Below, piece after piece: positions 1-6,939 of a DNA stretch of 64,000 nt. Every line of letters begins with the position of its first letter. Position 1 is the stretch's first letter. The position numbers were made by a program, and so were the translations under genes. Location: contig NZ_JACHNY010000001.1 of NCBI RefSeq assembly GCF_014199625.1, forward strand, positions 868,001 through 932,000, given 5' to 3'. The notes below the pieces were generated by a model. It was not told the DNA's origin and ran no database searches. It saw only the letters and a program-made list of their open reading frames with translations. This DNA comes from Sphingomonas abaci (GTDB lineage: Bacteria > Pseudomonadota > Alphaproteobacteria > Sphingomonadales > Sphingomonadaceae).

Positions 1-592
1 CCGACGAGCTTTGCCCCAGCGCCTCGGCGCGGGCGACGTCGTCGTTCAGCCCGTGCAGATTTAGCAGCAGCGTGTTGATCCGCTCGACGGTCTGGGCGGT
101 ATTCTGGTCCACCTCGCTGCGCATCGCCTCGACGTCGCTGCCCAGCGCCTGCATCGTCGACACCGCATCGGCGACCGAGCCGATCATGGTGGCGGCGGCC
201 TGTGTGCTCGAGGTCGTGCCGCCGGTCGTGCCGCCCAGCGCGGTGGTGGTCGAGGTGATCGCCTGCAACCGGCCGGGCAGGGCCGAGTCCGACCCCGGCG
301 CGCCCAGCAACGCCTGCAGCCGTTGCAGATAGTCGGACACGGTGGACGCCGCGCCGGCATCGCCCGCCCGGGCGTACACCGCATCCTCCAGATAGCGATC
401 GGCGACCCGGCCGGGTTCGCCGACCACCACGCCATTGGTCCGGCCGCCGGCCACGCCGGTCTGCTGCGCCACTCGTTCGCGCGCATAGCCGGTCGTGTTG
501 ACGTTGGCGATGTTGTTGGACGCGGTGCGGATGCCGGCCTGGGCCGCGTTGAGGCCCGACAGGGCCGATGACAGGATCTGACTGAGCGACAC
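1..592 (-). CDS. flgK: Flagellar hook-associated protein 1 (FlgK), N-terminal part, cut by window edge
   Basis: FlgK forms the junction between hook and filament. The frame is open from a GTG at 592 to the window edge (197 codons). It begins MSLSQILSSALSGLNAAQAG and continues into SNNIANVNTTGYARE, the conserved N-terminal helix and ANNIAN motif of rod/hook/HAP proteins. An AAGGA lies 9 bases before the GTG. The gene starts 17 bases after the flgE stop on the same strand, so the two are probably one transcript, with flgL expected further left. The C-terminal half is not visible, but the N-terminus plus position after flgE make FlgK far more likely than another rod protein. Confidence 0.9.
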   Translation of the reverse strand, partial: MSLSQILSSALSGLNAAQAGIRTASNNIANVNTTGYARERVAQQTGVAGGRTNGVVVGEPGRVADRYLEDAVYARAGDAGAASTVSDYLQRLQALLGAPGSDSALPGRLQAITSTTTALGGTTGGTTSSTQAAATMIGSVADAVSTMQALGSDVEAMRSEVDQNTAQTVERINTLLLNLHGLNDDVARAEALGQSSS

Positions 593-609
593 CGCGTCCG
601 TTCCTTATC

Positions 610-1905
610 TTAGCGCTTCAGGTTGCTGACTTCCTGGAGCATGTCGTCCACCGTGGTGATGATCTTCGACGAGGCGCTGTAGGCGCGCTGGAAGCGGATC
701 ATGTCGGTGAACTCCTTGCCCAGGTCGGAGGTCGAGCCCTCCAGCGAATAGGAGGCGATGCTGCCGCCGCCCTCGCCCGGCGCGACGATCTTGAAGTCGC
801 CCGAGAGGCTGGAGGCGGTGAAGCCGTTGCCCGGCGTGCGGTTCAGCCCGTCGGGATTGGCGACGGTGGCGATCGGCAGCTTGAACACCGCGCGCGAGGT
901 GCCGTCATCGAACTTGGCGCTGACGATGCCGTCCTTGCTCACCTCGATCGCGGCGATCGTGCCCAGCTTGCCGCCATTGACCGTCGACGTCACCGCATAG
1001 CCGGTGTCGTAGGAGGTCAGGCCGTTCACCCCGCCATTGTCGCCCAGGTTGAGCGCGATCGGCGACGATCCCGAGCCGTTGGTCCAGCTCGGCGTGATCG
1101 ATCCGAACAGCGCGGCGCTGCTATTCGCCTTGTCCAGGCTGCCGTCCGGGTTGAACTTGATCGTGCCGCTCGCCAGCAGCCCGCCGCTGGCGGACACGTC
1201 GCTGGCCGGCGATGCATAGATCTCGCCCTGCCAGGTGTTGACGCCGGTGCGGATCACCGAGAAGTTGACGCGGTGCGACACGCCTTGCGCGTCGGTCACG
1301 TCCATCGGCCGGGTAAAGGCCGGCGTCACCGCGCCGGAGGCCAGGTTCCCGGCGGTATAGGCGCCAGTGAAGGCCGCCGTGGTGGTCGGAAAGTTCGCCT
1401 TGATCGTCATGGTGGTCGTCGCGCTCGCGGTGCCCTGGAGGTCGCTGAGCTTGATCGGCCCCAGGCCGTTCATCGTGCCGGTGTTGGTGTAGCTGCCGTC
1501 CGGCGCCAGCCGCCAGCCCTGCAGATAGGCGCCCGAGGTGTTGACCAGATAGCCGTTCTTGTCCGGCGCGAACGAGCCGGCGCGGGTCAGCGACACCGAG
1601 CTGCCGGGGGTGGACCCCATGCGCGTCACGAAGAAGCCGTCGCCGGCGATCGACAGGTCGGTCGAGTTGCTCGACGAGACGGTCAGACCCGCCTTGCTGA
1701 TCAGCGAATGGGCGACGGCCTTGACGCCGCCGGCGACATAGGTCGCGCCCGCGCGCCCCTCGCCGACCATCGTGCTGAACTGGGTTTCGGTGGCCTTGTA
1801 GCCGATCGTGTTGATGTTGGTGATGTTGTCGGCGACGGCCGCGATCGCGCTGCTCTGCGCGTTGAGGCCGGACACGCCGGCCGACAGGGCGGAATAAAGG
1901 CTCAC
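610..1905 (-). CDS. flgE: Flagellar hook protein FlgE
   Basis: FlgE polymerises outside the cell to form the flagellar hook. The 431-aa product has the N-terminal rod/hook signature (ALSAGVSGLNAQSSAIAAVADNITNINTIGYKA), the central SLAGDGFF-like segment (LSIAGDGFFV, about residue 85) and the C-terminal motif (DMIRFQRAYSASSKIITTVDDML) that packs with the N-terminal helix. The start is a GTG at 1905, preceded by GGAG with 8-base spacing. It is first in a leftward transcript with flgK. Its promoter must lie in the 1906-2112 spacer shared with divergent flbT, which carries a palindrome resembling the Caulobacter FlbD-binding site. Length fits short alphaproteobacterial hook proteins. Confidence 0.95.
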   Translation of the reverse strand: MSLYSALSAGVSGLNAQSSAIAAVADNITNINTIGYKATETQFSTMVGEGRAGATYVAGGVKAVAHSLISKAGLTVSSSNSTDLSIAGDGFFVTRMGSTPGSSVSLTRAGSFAPDKNGYLVNTSGAYLQGWRLAPDGSYTNTGTMNGLGPIKLSDLQGTASATTTMTIKANFPTTTAAFTGAYTAGNLASGAVTPAFTRPMDVTDAQGVSHRVNFSVIRTGVNTWQGEIYASPASDVSASGGLLASGTIKFNPDGSLDKANSSAALFGSITPSWTNGSGSSPIALNLGDNGGVNGLTSYDTGYAVTSTVNGGKLGTIAAIEVSKDGIVSAKFDDGTSRAVFKLPIATVANPDGLNRTPGNGFTASSLSGDFKIVAPGEGGGSIASYSLEGSTSDLGKEFTDMIRFQRAYSASSKIITTVDDMLQEVSNLKR

Positions 1906-1950
1906 TTGTGCGTCTCCAATGCGGGACAGGACGGGGGACAGCGGCGGGCC

Positions 1951-1963
1951 GATGCCCGTCTTA
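1951..1963 (-). promoter_or_regulatory. 13-bp element TAAGACGGGCATC, flgE side
   Basis: Read on the minus strand this is TAAGACGGGCATC, identical to the element at 2081-2093 on the plus strand. It follows a minus-strand TATAAC (1973-1968), a possible -10 box for flgE. The paired, divergent, exact 13-bp match suggests a shared promoter, start-site or operator element for flgE and flbT. Function is inferred only from position. Confidence 0.5.
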
Positions 1964-2033
1964 ACCGGTTATAGAGGGAGGCGGTCGCGTCCGGTCGCCA
2001 CCGGGCCGGTTTTGCCGCCCCCGGACCGATCCA

Positions 2034-2048
2034 CGGCAAAATTTGCCG
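2034..2048. promoter_or_regulatory. ftr-like palindrome between flgE and flbT
   Basis: CGGCAAAATTTGCCG is a perfect palindrome (7+1+7). It matches the remembered core of the Caulobacter ftr element bound by FlbD (CGGC, two bases, AAA, two bases, GC-G) except at one central base. It lies between the divergent flgE and flbT starts, about 38 bases upstream of the flbT -10-like box. A FlbD homologue is encoded at 15412-16701. Binding is inferred, not shown. Confidence 0.6.
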
Positions 2049-2078
2049 GGCCGCGCCCGAACCTGCCCATACGCTTCC

Positions 2079-2093
2079 TATAAGACGGGCATC
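2079..2093 (+). promoter_or_regulatory. flbT promoter -10-like box and 13-bp shared element
   Basis: TATAAG (2079-2084) resembles a sigma-70 -10 box and runs into TAAGACGGGCATC (2081-2093), the exact inverse of the element at 1951-1963. The CCTATAA context recurs upstream of fliG (11511) and fliF (13442). The flbT start codon is at 2113 with GGAG 8 bases before it, so a short leader is likely. Confidence 0.5.
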
Positions 2094-2112
2094 ACATGAA
2101 TGGAGCCGACCG

Positions 2113-2517
2113 ATGACCCTGCGGATTGCGTTGCGCGATGGCGAGAAGATGATCGTGAACGGCGCGGTCCTTCGAGCCCGAGGCCGCACCGAGTTGCTGA
2201 TAGAAAATCAGGTGTCGCTGCTGCGCGCGCGTGAGGTGATGCATCCCGACCAGGCCACGACCCCGGCCCGTCGGCTCTATCTGGCGACCATGTTCGCCTA
2301 TATCGACGAGGCCAATCGCGCGGGCCATCGGCTTCAGGTCGTCGATATGCTCGCCGATCTGATGGGCGTGTTCGAGACGCCGAGCGGACGCACCGCCTGT
2401 CTGGAGTTTGCCAGCTTCGTCGCCGTCAGCGACTATTATCGCGCGCTCGGCACTTGCCGCGTGCTGATCGACCATGAAGCGGCGGTGTTCGCCCGCATCC
2501 AGGGGGAGGCCGCCTGA
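2113..2517 (+). CDS. flbT: Flagellar biosynthesis regulator FlbT
   Basis: FlbT is an alphaproteobacterial post-transcriptional regulator that in Caulobacter binds flagellin mRNA leader and couples flagellin translation to hook completion. The 134-aa product shows the family pattern: GEKMIVNGAVLR at the N-terminus, LLIENQVSLLRAREVMHPDQATTPARRLY in the middle, then a helical C-terminal half. Its partner FlaF and the flagellins are not in this window. The stop (2515-2517) overlaps the fliI ATG by one base (TGATG), so the two are translationally coupled. GGAG sits 8 bases before the ATG. Confidence 0.92.
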   Translation: MTLRIALRDGEKMIVNGAVLRARGRTELLIENQVSLLRAREVMHPDQATTPARRLYLATMFAYIDEANRAGHRLQVVDMLADLMGVFETPSGRTACLEFASFVAVSDYYRALGTCRVLIDHEAAVFARIQGEAA

Positions 2518-3869
2518 TGCGCCCGGACAGCTCCTTCGCCATGGCCGCCGCTTCCTTGCGCGACATGCCGCGCGAGGACCGCTACGGTGTCGTCGTGTCG
2601 GTGCGCGGCGCGCTGATCGAGGTCGCCGGCCTGACCGGCGCCGCCGCGATCGGATCGCGCCTGCGCATCGCCCATGACAAGGGCACGCTGGAGGCCGAGG
2701 TGACCGGCCTGGAAGGCGATCTGTGCCAGTGCCTGCCGTTCAGCGACCCCTATGGCATCGCCACCGGCGCGCGCGCGGTGCTGGCCGCCGGCCAGTTCAA
2801 CGTCCGCCCCGACGTGACCTGGCTGGGCCGCATGGTCGACGGTCTGGGCCGCCCGGTCGACGGCCGCGGCGTCCTGCCCTCCGGCCTGGTCGCGCGGCCG
2901 ATCCGCGCCGCCCCCCCGCCCGCCGCCGAGCGCGCCCGGGTCGGCGCCAAGCTGGAGACGGGGGTGCGCGCGCTCGACGTGTTCGCACCGCTCTGCACCG
3001 GGCAGCGGCTCGGCCTGTTCGCGGGATCCGGCGTCGGCAAGTCGGTGCTTCTGTCGATGCTGGCCCGCTGGACCAAGTGCGACGTGGCGGTGATCGGCCT
3101 GATCGGCGAGCGCGGCCGCGAGGTCCAGGAATTCGTCGAGGACGATCTGGGGCCGGAAGGCCTGGCGCGCAGCGTCGTGGTCGTCGCGACCAGCGACGAG
3201 CCCGCGCTGATGCGCCGCCAGGCCGCCTGGACGACGATGGCGATCGCCGAGCATTTCCGCGATCAGGGCCTCAACGTGCTGTGCCTGATGGACTCGGTCA
3301 CCCGCTTCGCCATGGCGCAGCGCGAGATCGGCCTGGCCAGCGGCGAGCCGCCCGCGACCAAGGGCTATACGCCGACCGTCTTCGCCGAACTGCCGCGCCT
3401 GCTGGAGCGCGCCGGCCCCGGCCGCGCGGGTCAGGGATCGATCACCGGCCTGTTCACCGTGCTGGTCGACGGCGACGATCATAACGAGCCGGTCGCCGAT
3501 GCGGTGCGCGGCATCCTGGACGGCCACGTCGTCATCAGCCGCAAGATCGCCGAGCGCGGTCGCTACCCGGCGATCGACGTGCTGAAATCCGTGTCGCGCA
3601 CGCTGCCGCACTGCCACGACGCCGCCGAGAACGAGACGCGGCTGGCCGCGCGCCGCATGTTGTCGACCTTCGGCGACATGGAAGAGATGGTGCAGCTCGG
3701 CGTTTACAAGCCCGGATCCAACCCGGACGTGGACACCGCGATCCGCCTGGCGCCGACGATCGAGGGGCTGCTGAAGCAGGGCAAGCAGGACCGCGGCCGC
3801 GCCGATGAGATCTTCGCCGACCTGAACGCCCTGATCCAGGGCGCGTCGACGCTGGTGGAAGCGGCATGA
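2517..3869 (+). CDS. fliI: Flagellum-specific ATPase FliI
   Basis: FliI is the hexameric ATPase of the flagellar type III export apparatus on the cytoplasmic face of the basal body. The 450-aa product has an F1-beta-like fold: N-terminal barrel (about 20-95), Walker A GSGVGKS (170-176), then IGERGREVQEFVEDDLG, Walker B VLCLMDSVTRFAMAQREIG and the signature PPATKGYTPTVFAELPRLLE. Length is typical. It is coupled to flbT by TGATG, and its stop overlaps the fliJ start by ATGA, giving a flbT-fliI-fliJ run. FliH, its regulator, is encoded at 12604-13287. Confidence 0.96.
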   Translation: MRPDSSFAMAAASLRDMPREDRYGVVVSVRGALIEVAGLTGAAAIGSRLRIAHDKGTLEAEVTGLEGDLCQCLPFSDPYGIATGARAVLAAGQFNVRPDVTWLGRMVDGLGRPVDGRGVLPSGLVARPIRAAPPPAAERARVGAKLETGVRALDVFAPLCTGQRLGLFAGSGVGKSVLLSMLARWTKCDVAVIGLIGERGREVQEFVEDDLGPEGLARSVVVVATSDEPALMRRQAAWTTMAIAEHFRDQGLNVLCLMDSVTRFAMAQREIGLASGEPPATKGYTPTVFAELPRLLERAGPGRAGQGSITGLFTVLVDGDDHNEPVADAVRGILDGHVVISRKIAERGRYPAIDVLKSVSRTLPHCHDAAENETRLAARRMLSTFGDMEEMVQLGVYKPGSNPDVDTAIRLAPTIEGLLKQGKQDRGRADEIFADLNALIQGASTLVEAA

Positions 3870-4294
3870 AGACGCCCTACGACACCGCGCTGCGCGTCAC
3901 CGACCGGCAACTCGACCAGGTGCGGGCGGCGATCGGCCACGCCATCGAGGAGCTGCAACGCGTCGAGCTGGCCCAGCGCGCGATCGACGCCGCGATGCGT
4001 CGCGAAAGCGCCGCTTCGGGCAGCGACCATCGCCTGCTGACCGAGCATTTCTTCGTGCGCGCGCGCGCCGACCGCCAGCGCCTGCGCGAACGCCGGGCGC
4101 TGGCCCATGCGCAGCTGGAGGACCTGCGTCGCCAGGCGGTGGACTGCTATGGCTCGCGCACCGCGATCGAGAATGCCGCCGACAGCTTCCGCGAGGAAGC
4201 GCTGCGCGTCGAGGCCACTGCCGAGCAGATGGCGACCGACGACCGCATCGGCGCACGCGCCGGGCGGCTACGCCGCGCCAGTCCCCGGCCGTGA
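3866..4294 (+). CDS. fliJ: FliJ-like flagellar export coiled-coil protein
   Basis: FliJ is a small coiled-coil chaperone or stalk protein that sits in the FliI hexamer. The 142-aa product is almost wholly helical and rich in Arg, Glu and Ala, with heptad-like spacing from residue 10 to 125, as expected. Sequence identity in this family is low, so the assignment rests on size, coiled-coil character and position: the start overlaps the fliI stop by 4 bases (ATGA). The stop in turn overlaps the GTG start of the next gene (4291-4294, GTGA). Confidence 0.75.
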   Translation: MKTPYDTALRVTDRQLDQVRAAIGHAIEELQRVELAQRAIDAAMRRESAASGSDHRLLTEHFFVRARADRQRLRERRALAHAQLEDLRRQAVDCYGSRTAIENAADSFREEALRVEATAEQMATDDRIGARAGRLRRASPRP

Positions 4295-5238
4295 TCGACC
4301 GCCTCGCCTTCCAGGCGCTGCCGCCCGCGCGGCGCGCGGCGCTGATCTATGGCGAGGCGCAGGCGGAAATGTCGCAGCGCCTGTGGCGCGCCGCGCTCGG
4401 GCCGGCCGGCCGGTCCGACCAGGAGGATGGCGGCCGCCTGCCGTCCTTCGACAGCGACACGCGCCGCGCCAATCTGGATTCGCTGCTCGCCCTGATCGGC
4501 GAGGGGCCCCAGTCCCCCACCACCCCTGCCGCGCCGGCGACGCCTGCGGCCAGCGCCGCGCCACCGACGACGCAATCAATTGAGGTCGAGGGGCTGGGCC
4601 CCAACCAGGTCTATGCGCCCGCGTTGCGCACCGCCGCCGCGCGCACCGGCATACCCGCCACCGCGCTGGCCGCGATCGTCGATGCGGAGGCGGGCAAGGA
4701 CTCGTCCGGCCGCTGGCAGACACTGTCCCGCAATCCCCGTTCCAGCGCCGCCGGCCTCGGCCAGTTCCTCAGCCGCACCTGGGAAGGCATGGCCGAGACT
4801 CCGGGCACCTGGCTGAACGCGCTCGCCGGCGCCAATGGCTGGCTGGGCGAACGTGGCCAGGTGCTGGCCGGGGCGCGTGCCCAGGTGCTGGCGCTACGCT
4901 ACGATCCCACCGCCGCGATCAACGGTATCGCCGATTACGCACGCCGCAATCTCGACGGGCTGCAACGGGCCGGCGTCAGCATCGAGCGGGCCGAATCGGG
5001 CACGGCGCGCCTCGCCTATCTCGCGCATCACCTGGGCCTGGGCGACGCGATCCGCTTCCTGCGCCATGGCGGGCTGGACGAGCATCGCGCCCGCACCCTG
5101 CTCCATGCCCAGGTCGGCAGCGGCGACAGTGGCCGTCGAATCGCCCAGGCGGGCACCGCCGCCGCCGCGCATCGCAACTGGCTGCTCGGCTATGTCGATC
5201 ATCATATCGACGCCGGGCGCTTCGCGCGAACCCTCTGA
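4291..5238 (+). CDS. Lytic-transglycosylase-like protein of the flagellar operon
   Basis: This 315-aa product probably cleaves peptidoglycan to let the rod or hook pass the cell wall. Residues about 105-175 resemble the SLT lysozyme-like fold: LAAIVDAEAGKDSSG, with Glu133 as the likely catalytic acid, then SSAAGLGQFLSRTWEGM. Residues 72-95 form a Pro/Ala linker. No signal peptide is apparent, so it may leave by the flagellar export route, as FlgJ muramidases do. The start is a GTG at 4291 overlapping the fliJ stop, making it fourth in flbT-fliI-fliJ. It could stand in for the missing FlgJ muramidase domain, though enzymatic activity is inferred. Confidence 0.7.
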   Translation: MIDRLAFQALPPARRAALIYGEAQAEMSQRLWRAALGPAGRSDQEDGGRLPSFDSDTRRANLDSLLALIGEGPQSPTTPAAPATPAASAAPPTTQSIEVEGLGPNQVYAPALRTAAARTGIPATALAAIVDAEAGKDSSGRWQTLSRNPRSSAAGLGQFLSRTWEGMAETPGTWLNALAGANGWLGERGQVLAGARAQVLALRYDPTAAINGIADYARRNLDGLQRAGVSIERAESGTARLAYLAHHLGLGDAIRFLRHGGLDEHRARTLLHAQVGSGDSGRRIAQAGTAAAAHRNWLLGYVDHHIDAGRFARTL

Positions 5239-5296
5239 AACGCGCCACCTTCCGTTATAGGAATAACAAACATCCCTAACGGATTCATACAGGATG

Positions 5297-5345
5297 TTAA
5301 CCATTCTCCGCCATTAAGGTTCTCGTACGGAGCGAGCGTCGCTCC
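5297..5345 (+). promoter_or_regulatory. Leader of the sigma-like gene: TTAA pair and hairpin
   Basis: The 126-base spacer holds TTAA at 5297-5300 and 5314-5317 (13 bases apart), a GATTC site at 5282-5286 (the CcrM methylation pattern GANTC) and a hairpin GGAGCGA-GCG-TCGCTCC at 5329-5345. The TTAA spacing does not fit the usual CtrA site (7 bases), so CtrA control is only a possibility. The hairpin may be the end of the upstream transcript or part of this gene's leader. Confidence 0.4.
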
Positions 5346-5364
5346 TGGGTTTGGGGAACCTGCA

Positions 5365-6261
5365 ATGTCCAAGATCACCGCCGCTCTGGAAGCCGCCGTC
5401 GCCACCGTGATCGCCACCACGCCCGCCGAGGGCGAGCGGCAGACGAACCGGCAGCGCGTCGAATCGGAGCGCGCCTTCGCGACCATCCTGAAGCTGATCG
5501 CACCGCGCATCCGCCACTTCATCCGCCAGTACGGCCTGCTGGCGCACTGGGAGGATGCCGAGCAGGTCTGCGCGATCGGCGTCCACCGCGCCATCCAGGC
5601 CTACGACCCGGACAAGGCGCAGTTCACCACCTTCGTGAACTGGCAGATCCGCGGCGAGCTGCAGGGCCTGCGCTTCCGCCTGATGACCGACCAGCGCCCC
5701 TCGGCCAAGCGCGTCGCCGCCACCACCGTGTCGCTCCATGCCGTCTCCACCACCGGCGAGGGCGAGGAGAACAGCCTGGAATCGATGCTGCTCGACGAGG
5801 ACTCGCTGGAGCGGACCGAATCGGGCGCCTCTTCCTATATGGCCGACACCACGCGCACCCGCCTGGTCAGCGAATATGTCGATCATCTGCGCACCGTCGG
5901 CATGGACCAGCTCAAGCGCCGCGCCCGCACCCGCGCTCCGGCCGCCGGCACCACCACCGGCCCGCGCCTCCGCTCCGACCTCTATCCGGTCGACCCCACC
6001 GAGGTGCGGGCGCTGGAGGAGCGGATCGCGACCCATCGCGAGGCGATCGAGCGCCGGCTGGGCCTGGGCGAAGACGAGGGCGCGCCCGCGACGATCGACG
6101 ATGCGGCGCGCGAACGCTCGCGCCAGGTCGCGAAGCGGGCGGCGGTGGCGATCGCCGACCTAGCGCAGCGCACGCCGCGCTTCGCCGACGCCATCCGGAC
6201 CCCCGCCCTGCCTGCCCGGCCGCGCGGCATCACCAAGTCCGCCGCCGCCGCCGCCCGCTGA
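5365..6261 (+). CDS. Sigma-70-like protein with region 2 but no visible region 4
   Basis: Residues about 40-105 match sigma-70 region 2, which binds core polymerase and the -10 box: DAEQVCAIGVHRAIQAYDPD followed by FTTFVNWQIRGELQGL. Residues 120-150 (SLHAVSTTGEGEENSLESML) resemble the acidic loop after region 3 of RpoH-type factors. The remaining 150 residues are Arg/Ala-rich, and I see no helix-turn-helix like region 4, which normally reads the -35 box. The 298-aa protein is therefore an atypical or truncated sigma, or a polymerase-binding regulator. It sits between the flbT-fliI block and flgB, so a role in flagellar expression is possible but not shown. The downstream genes are separate transcripts or weakly linked. 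Confidence 0.7.
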   Translation: MSKITAALEAAVATVIATTPAEGERQTNRQRVESERAFATILKLIAPRIRHFIRQYGLLAHWEDAEQVCAIGVHRAIQAYDPDKAQFTTFVNWQIRGELQGLRFRLMTDQRPSAKRVAATTVSLHAVSTTGEGEENSLESMLLDEDSLERTESGASSYMADTTRTRLVSEYVDHLRTVGMDQLKRRARTRAPAAGTTTGPRLRSDLYPVDPTEVRALEERIATHREAIERRLGLGEDEGAPATIDDAARERSRQVAKRAAVAIADLAQRTPRFADAIRTPALPARPRGITKSAAAAAR

Positions 6262-6361
6262 TCCCGTGCCGCCGCACCGCCGCCCGATCGCAATAACCGC
6301 GACCTACGCCCTGAACGGGCGGAACTCTCCTAGAATGAACACGGATCGGGAGAGCGTATCG

Positions 6362-6847
6362 ATGATGGGCGACGAACTGGTGGACAAGCGAATCGCCCCG
6401 TTGATGGCGCTGGTCGACATCGACTTCCAGCAAGCCGCCGGCGACCTGATCGTCGTGGCGCGGGGCCTGCTCTCGCTCAGCGATGCCGCGCTGCTCGCAC
6501 GAACGCCGGACAGCCGGCTGACGCTGTGGAACGCCGACTCGCGCATCTGCCCGGACCGCGCCCGCGTGCTGACCGGCGACCCGGTCCTGCGCCCGGCGGT
6601 CGTCGCCTTCGATCTCGCCGCGCGCCAGTTGCTTGCCCGGCTCGCCACCGCCCCTGGGATGGGGGCTGCGGTCACGCTGGTGACCGACGGCACCGGCCTG
6701 ATGCTGACCCATGACCGGCCAACGAGCGATCCGACCTGGCTGCTCGGCCTGGCCGGCCGCGACGGCCATGCCCTGCCCGTCCTGCCGATGGCGACCGACG
6801 GCATCTGGCCGATGCTCGCGGCGAGGGACCGCCCCACGCTCCACTGA
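6362..6847 (+). CDS. Hypothetical protein, 161 aa
   Basis: I do not recognise this family. The product is soluble, without signal peptide or membrane segment, and reads MMGDELVDKRIAPLMALVDI at the start. The ATG at 6362 is preferred over upstream in-frame starts because GGGAG lies 9 bases before it. An ATG at 6335 (MNTDRESVS) is an alternative. It lies 100 bases after the sigma-like gene and 92 bases before the helix-turn-helix regulator, in a regulatory patch inside the flagellar cluster. Codon use matches the neighbours, so it looks like a genuine resident gene. Confidence 0.6.
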   Translation: MMGDELVDKRIAPLMALVDIDFQQAAGDLIVVARGLLSLSDAALLARTPDSRLTLWNADSRICPDRARVLTGDPVLRPAVVAFDLAARQLLARLATAPGMGAAVTLVTDGTGLMLTHDRPTSDPTWLLGLAGRDGHALPVLPMATDGIWPMLAARDRPTLH

Positions 6848-6939
6848 CGGTGCCGCTTCGCACCTATCGAAAGCGGCGTTCATCCGATATGCAGGCCTGG
6901 CAAGGGACAGCGCGCCCGTCTGAGCTTGGGAAGTAGGAA

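Noticed and set aside
1906-2112. Sigma-54 promoter before flgE
   Set aside because: No string close to TGGCAC-N5-TTGC with GG and GC twelve bases apart could be found on either strand by eye.
2436-3617. 393-codon open frame antisense to fliI
   Set aside because: It is rich in Arg, His, Gly and Ala without motifs and lies wholly against a clear FliI gene.
5297-5317. TTAA pair as a full CtrA site
   Set aside because: The two halves are 13 bases apart instead of 7, so it was only mentioned as a possible half-site context.
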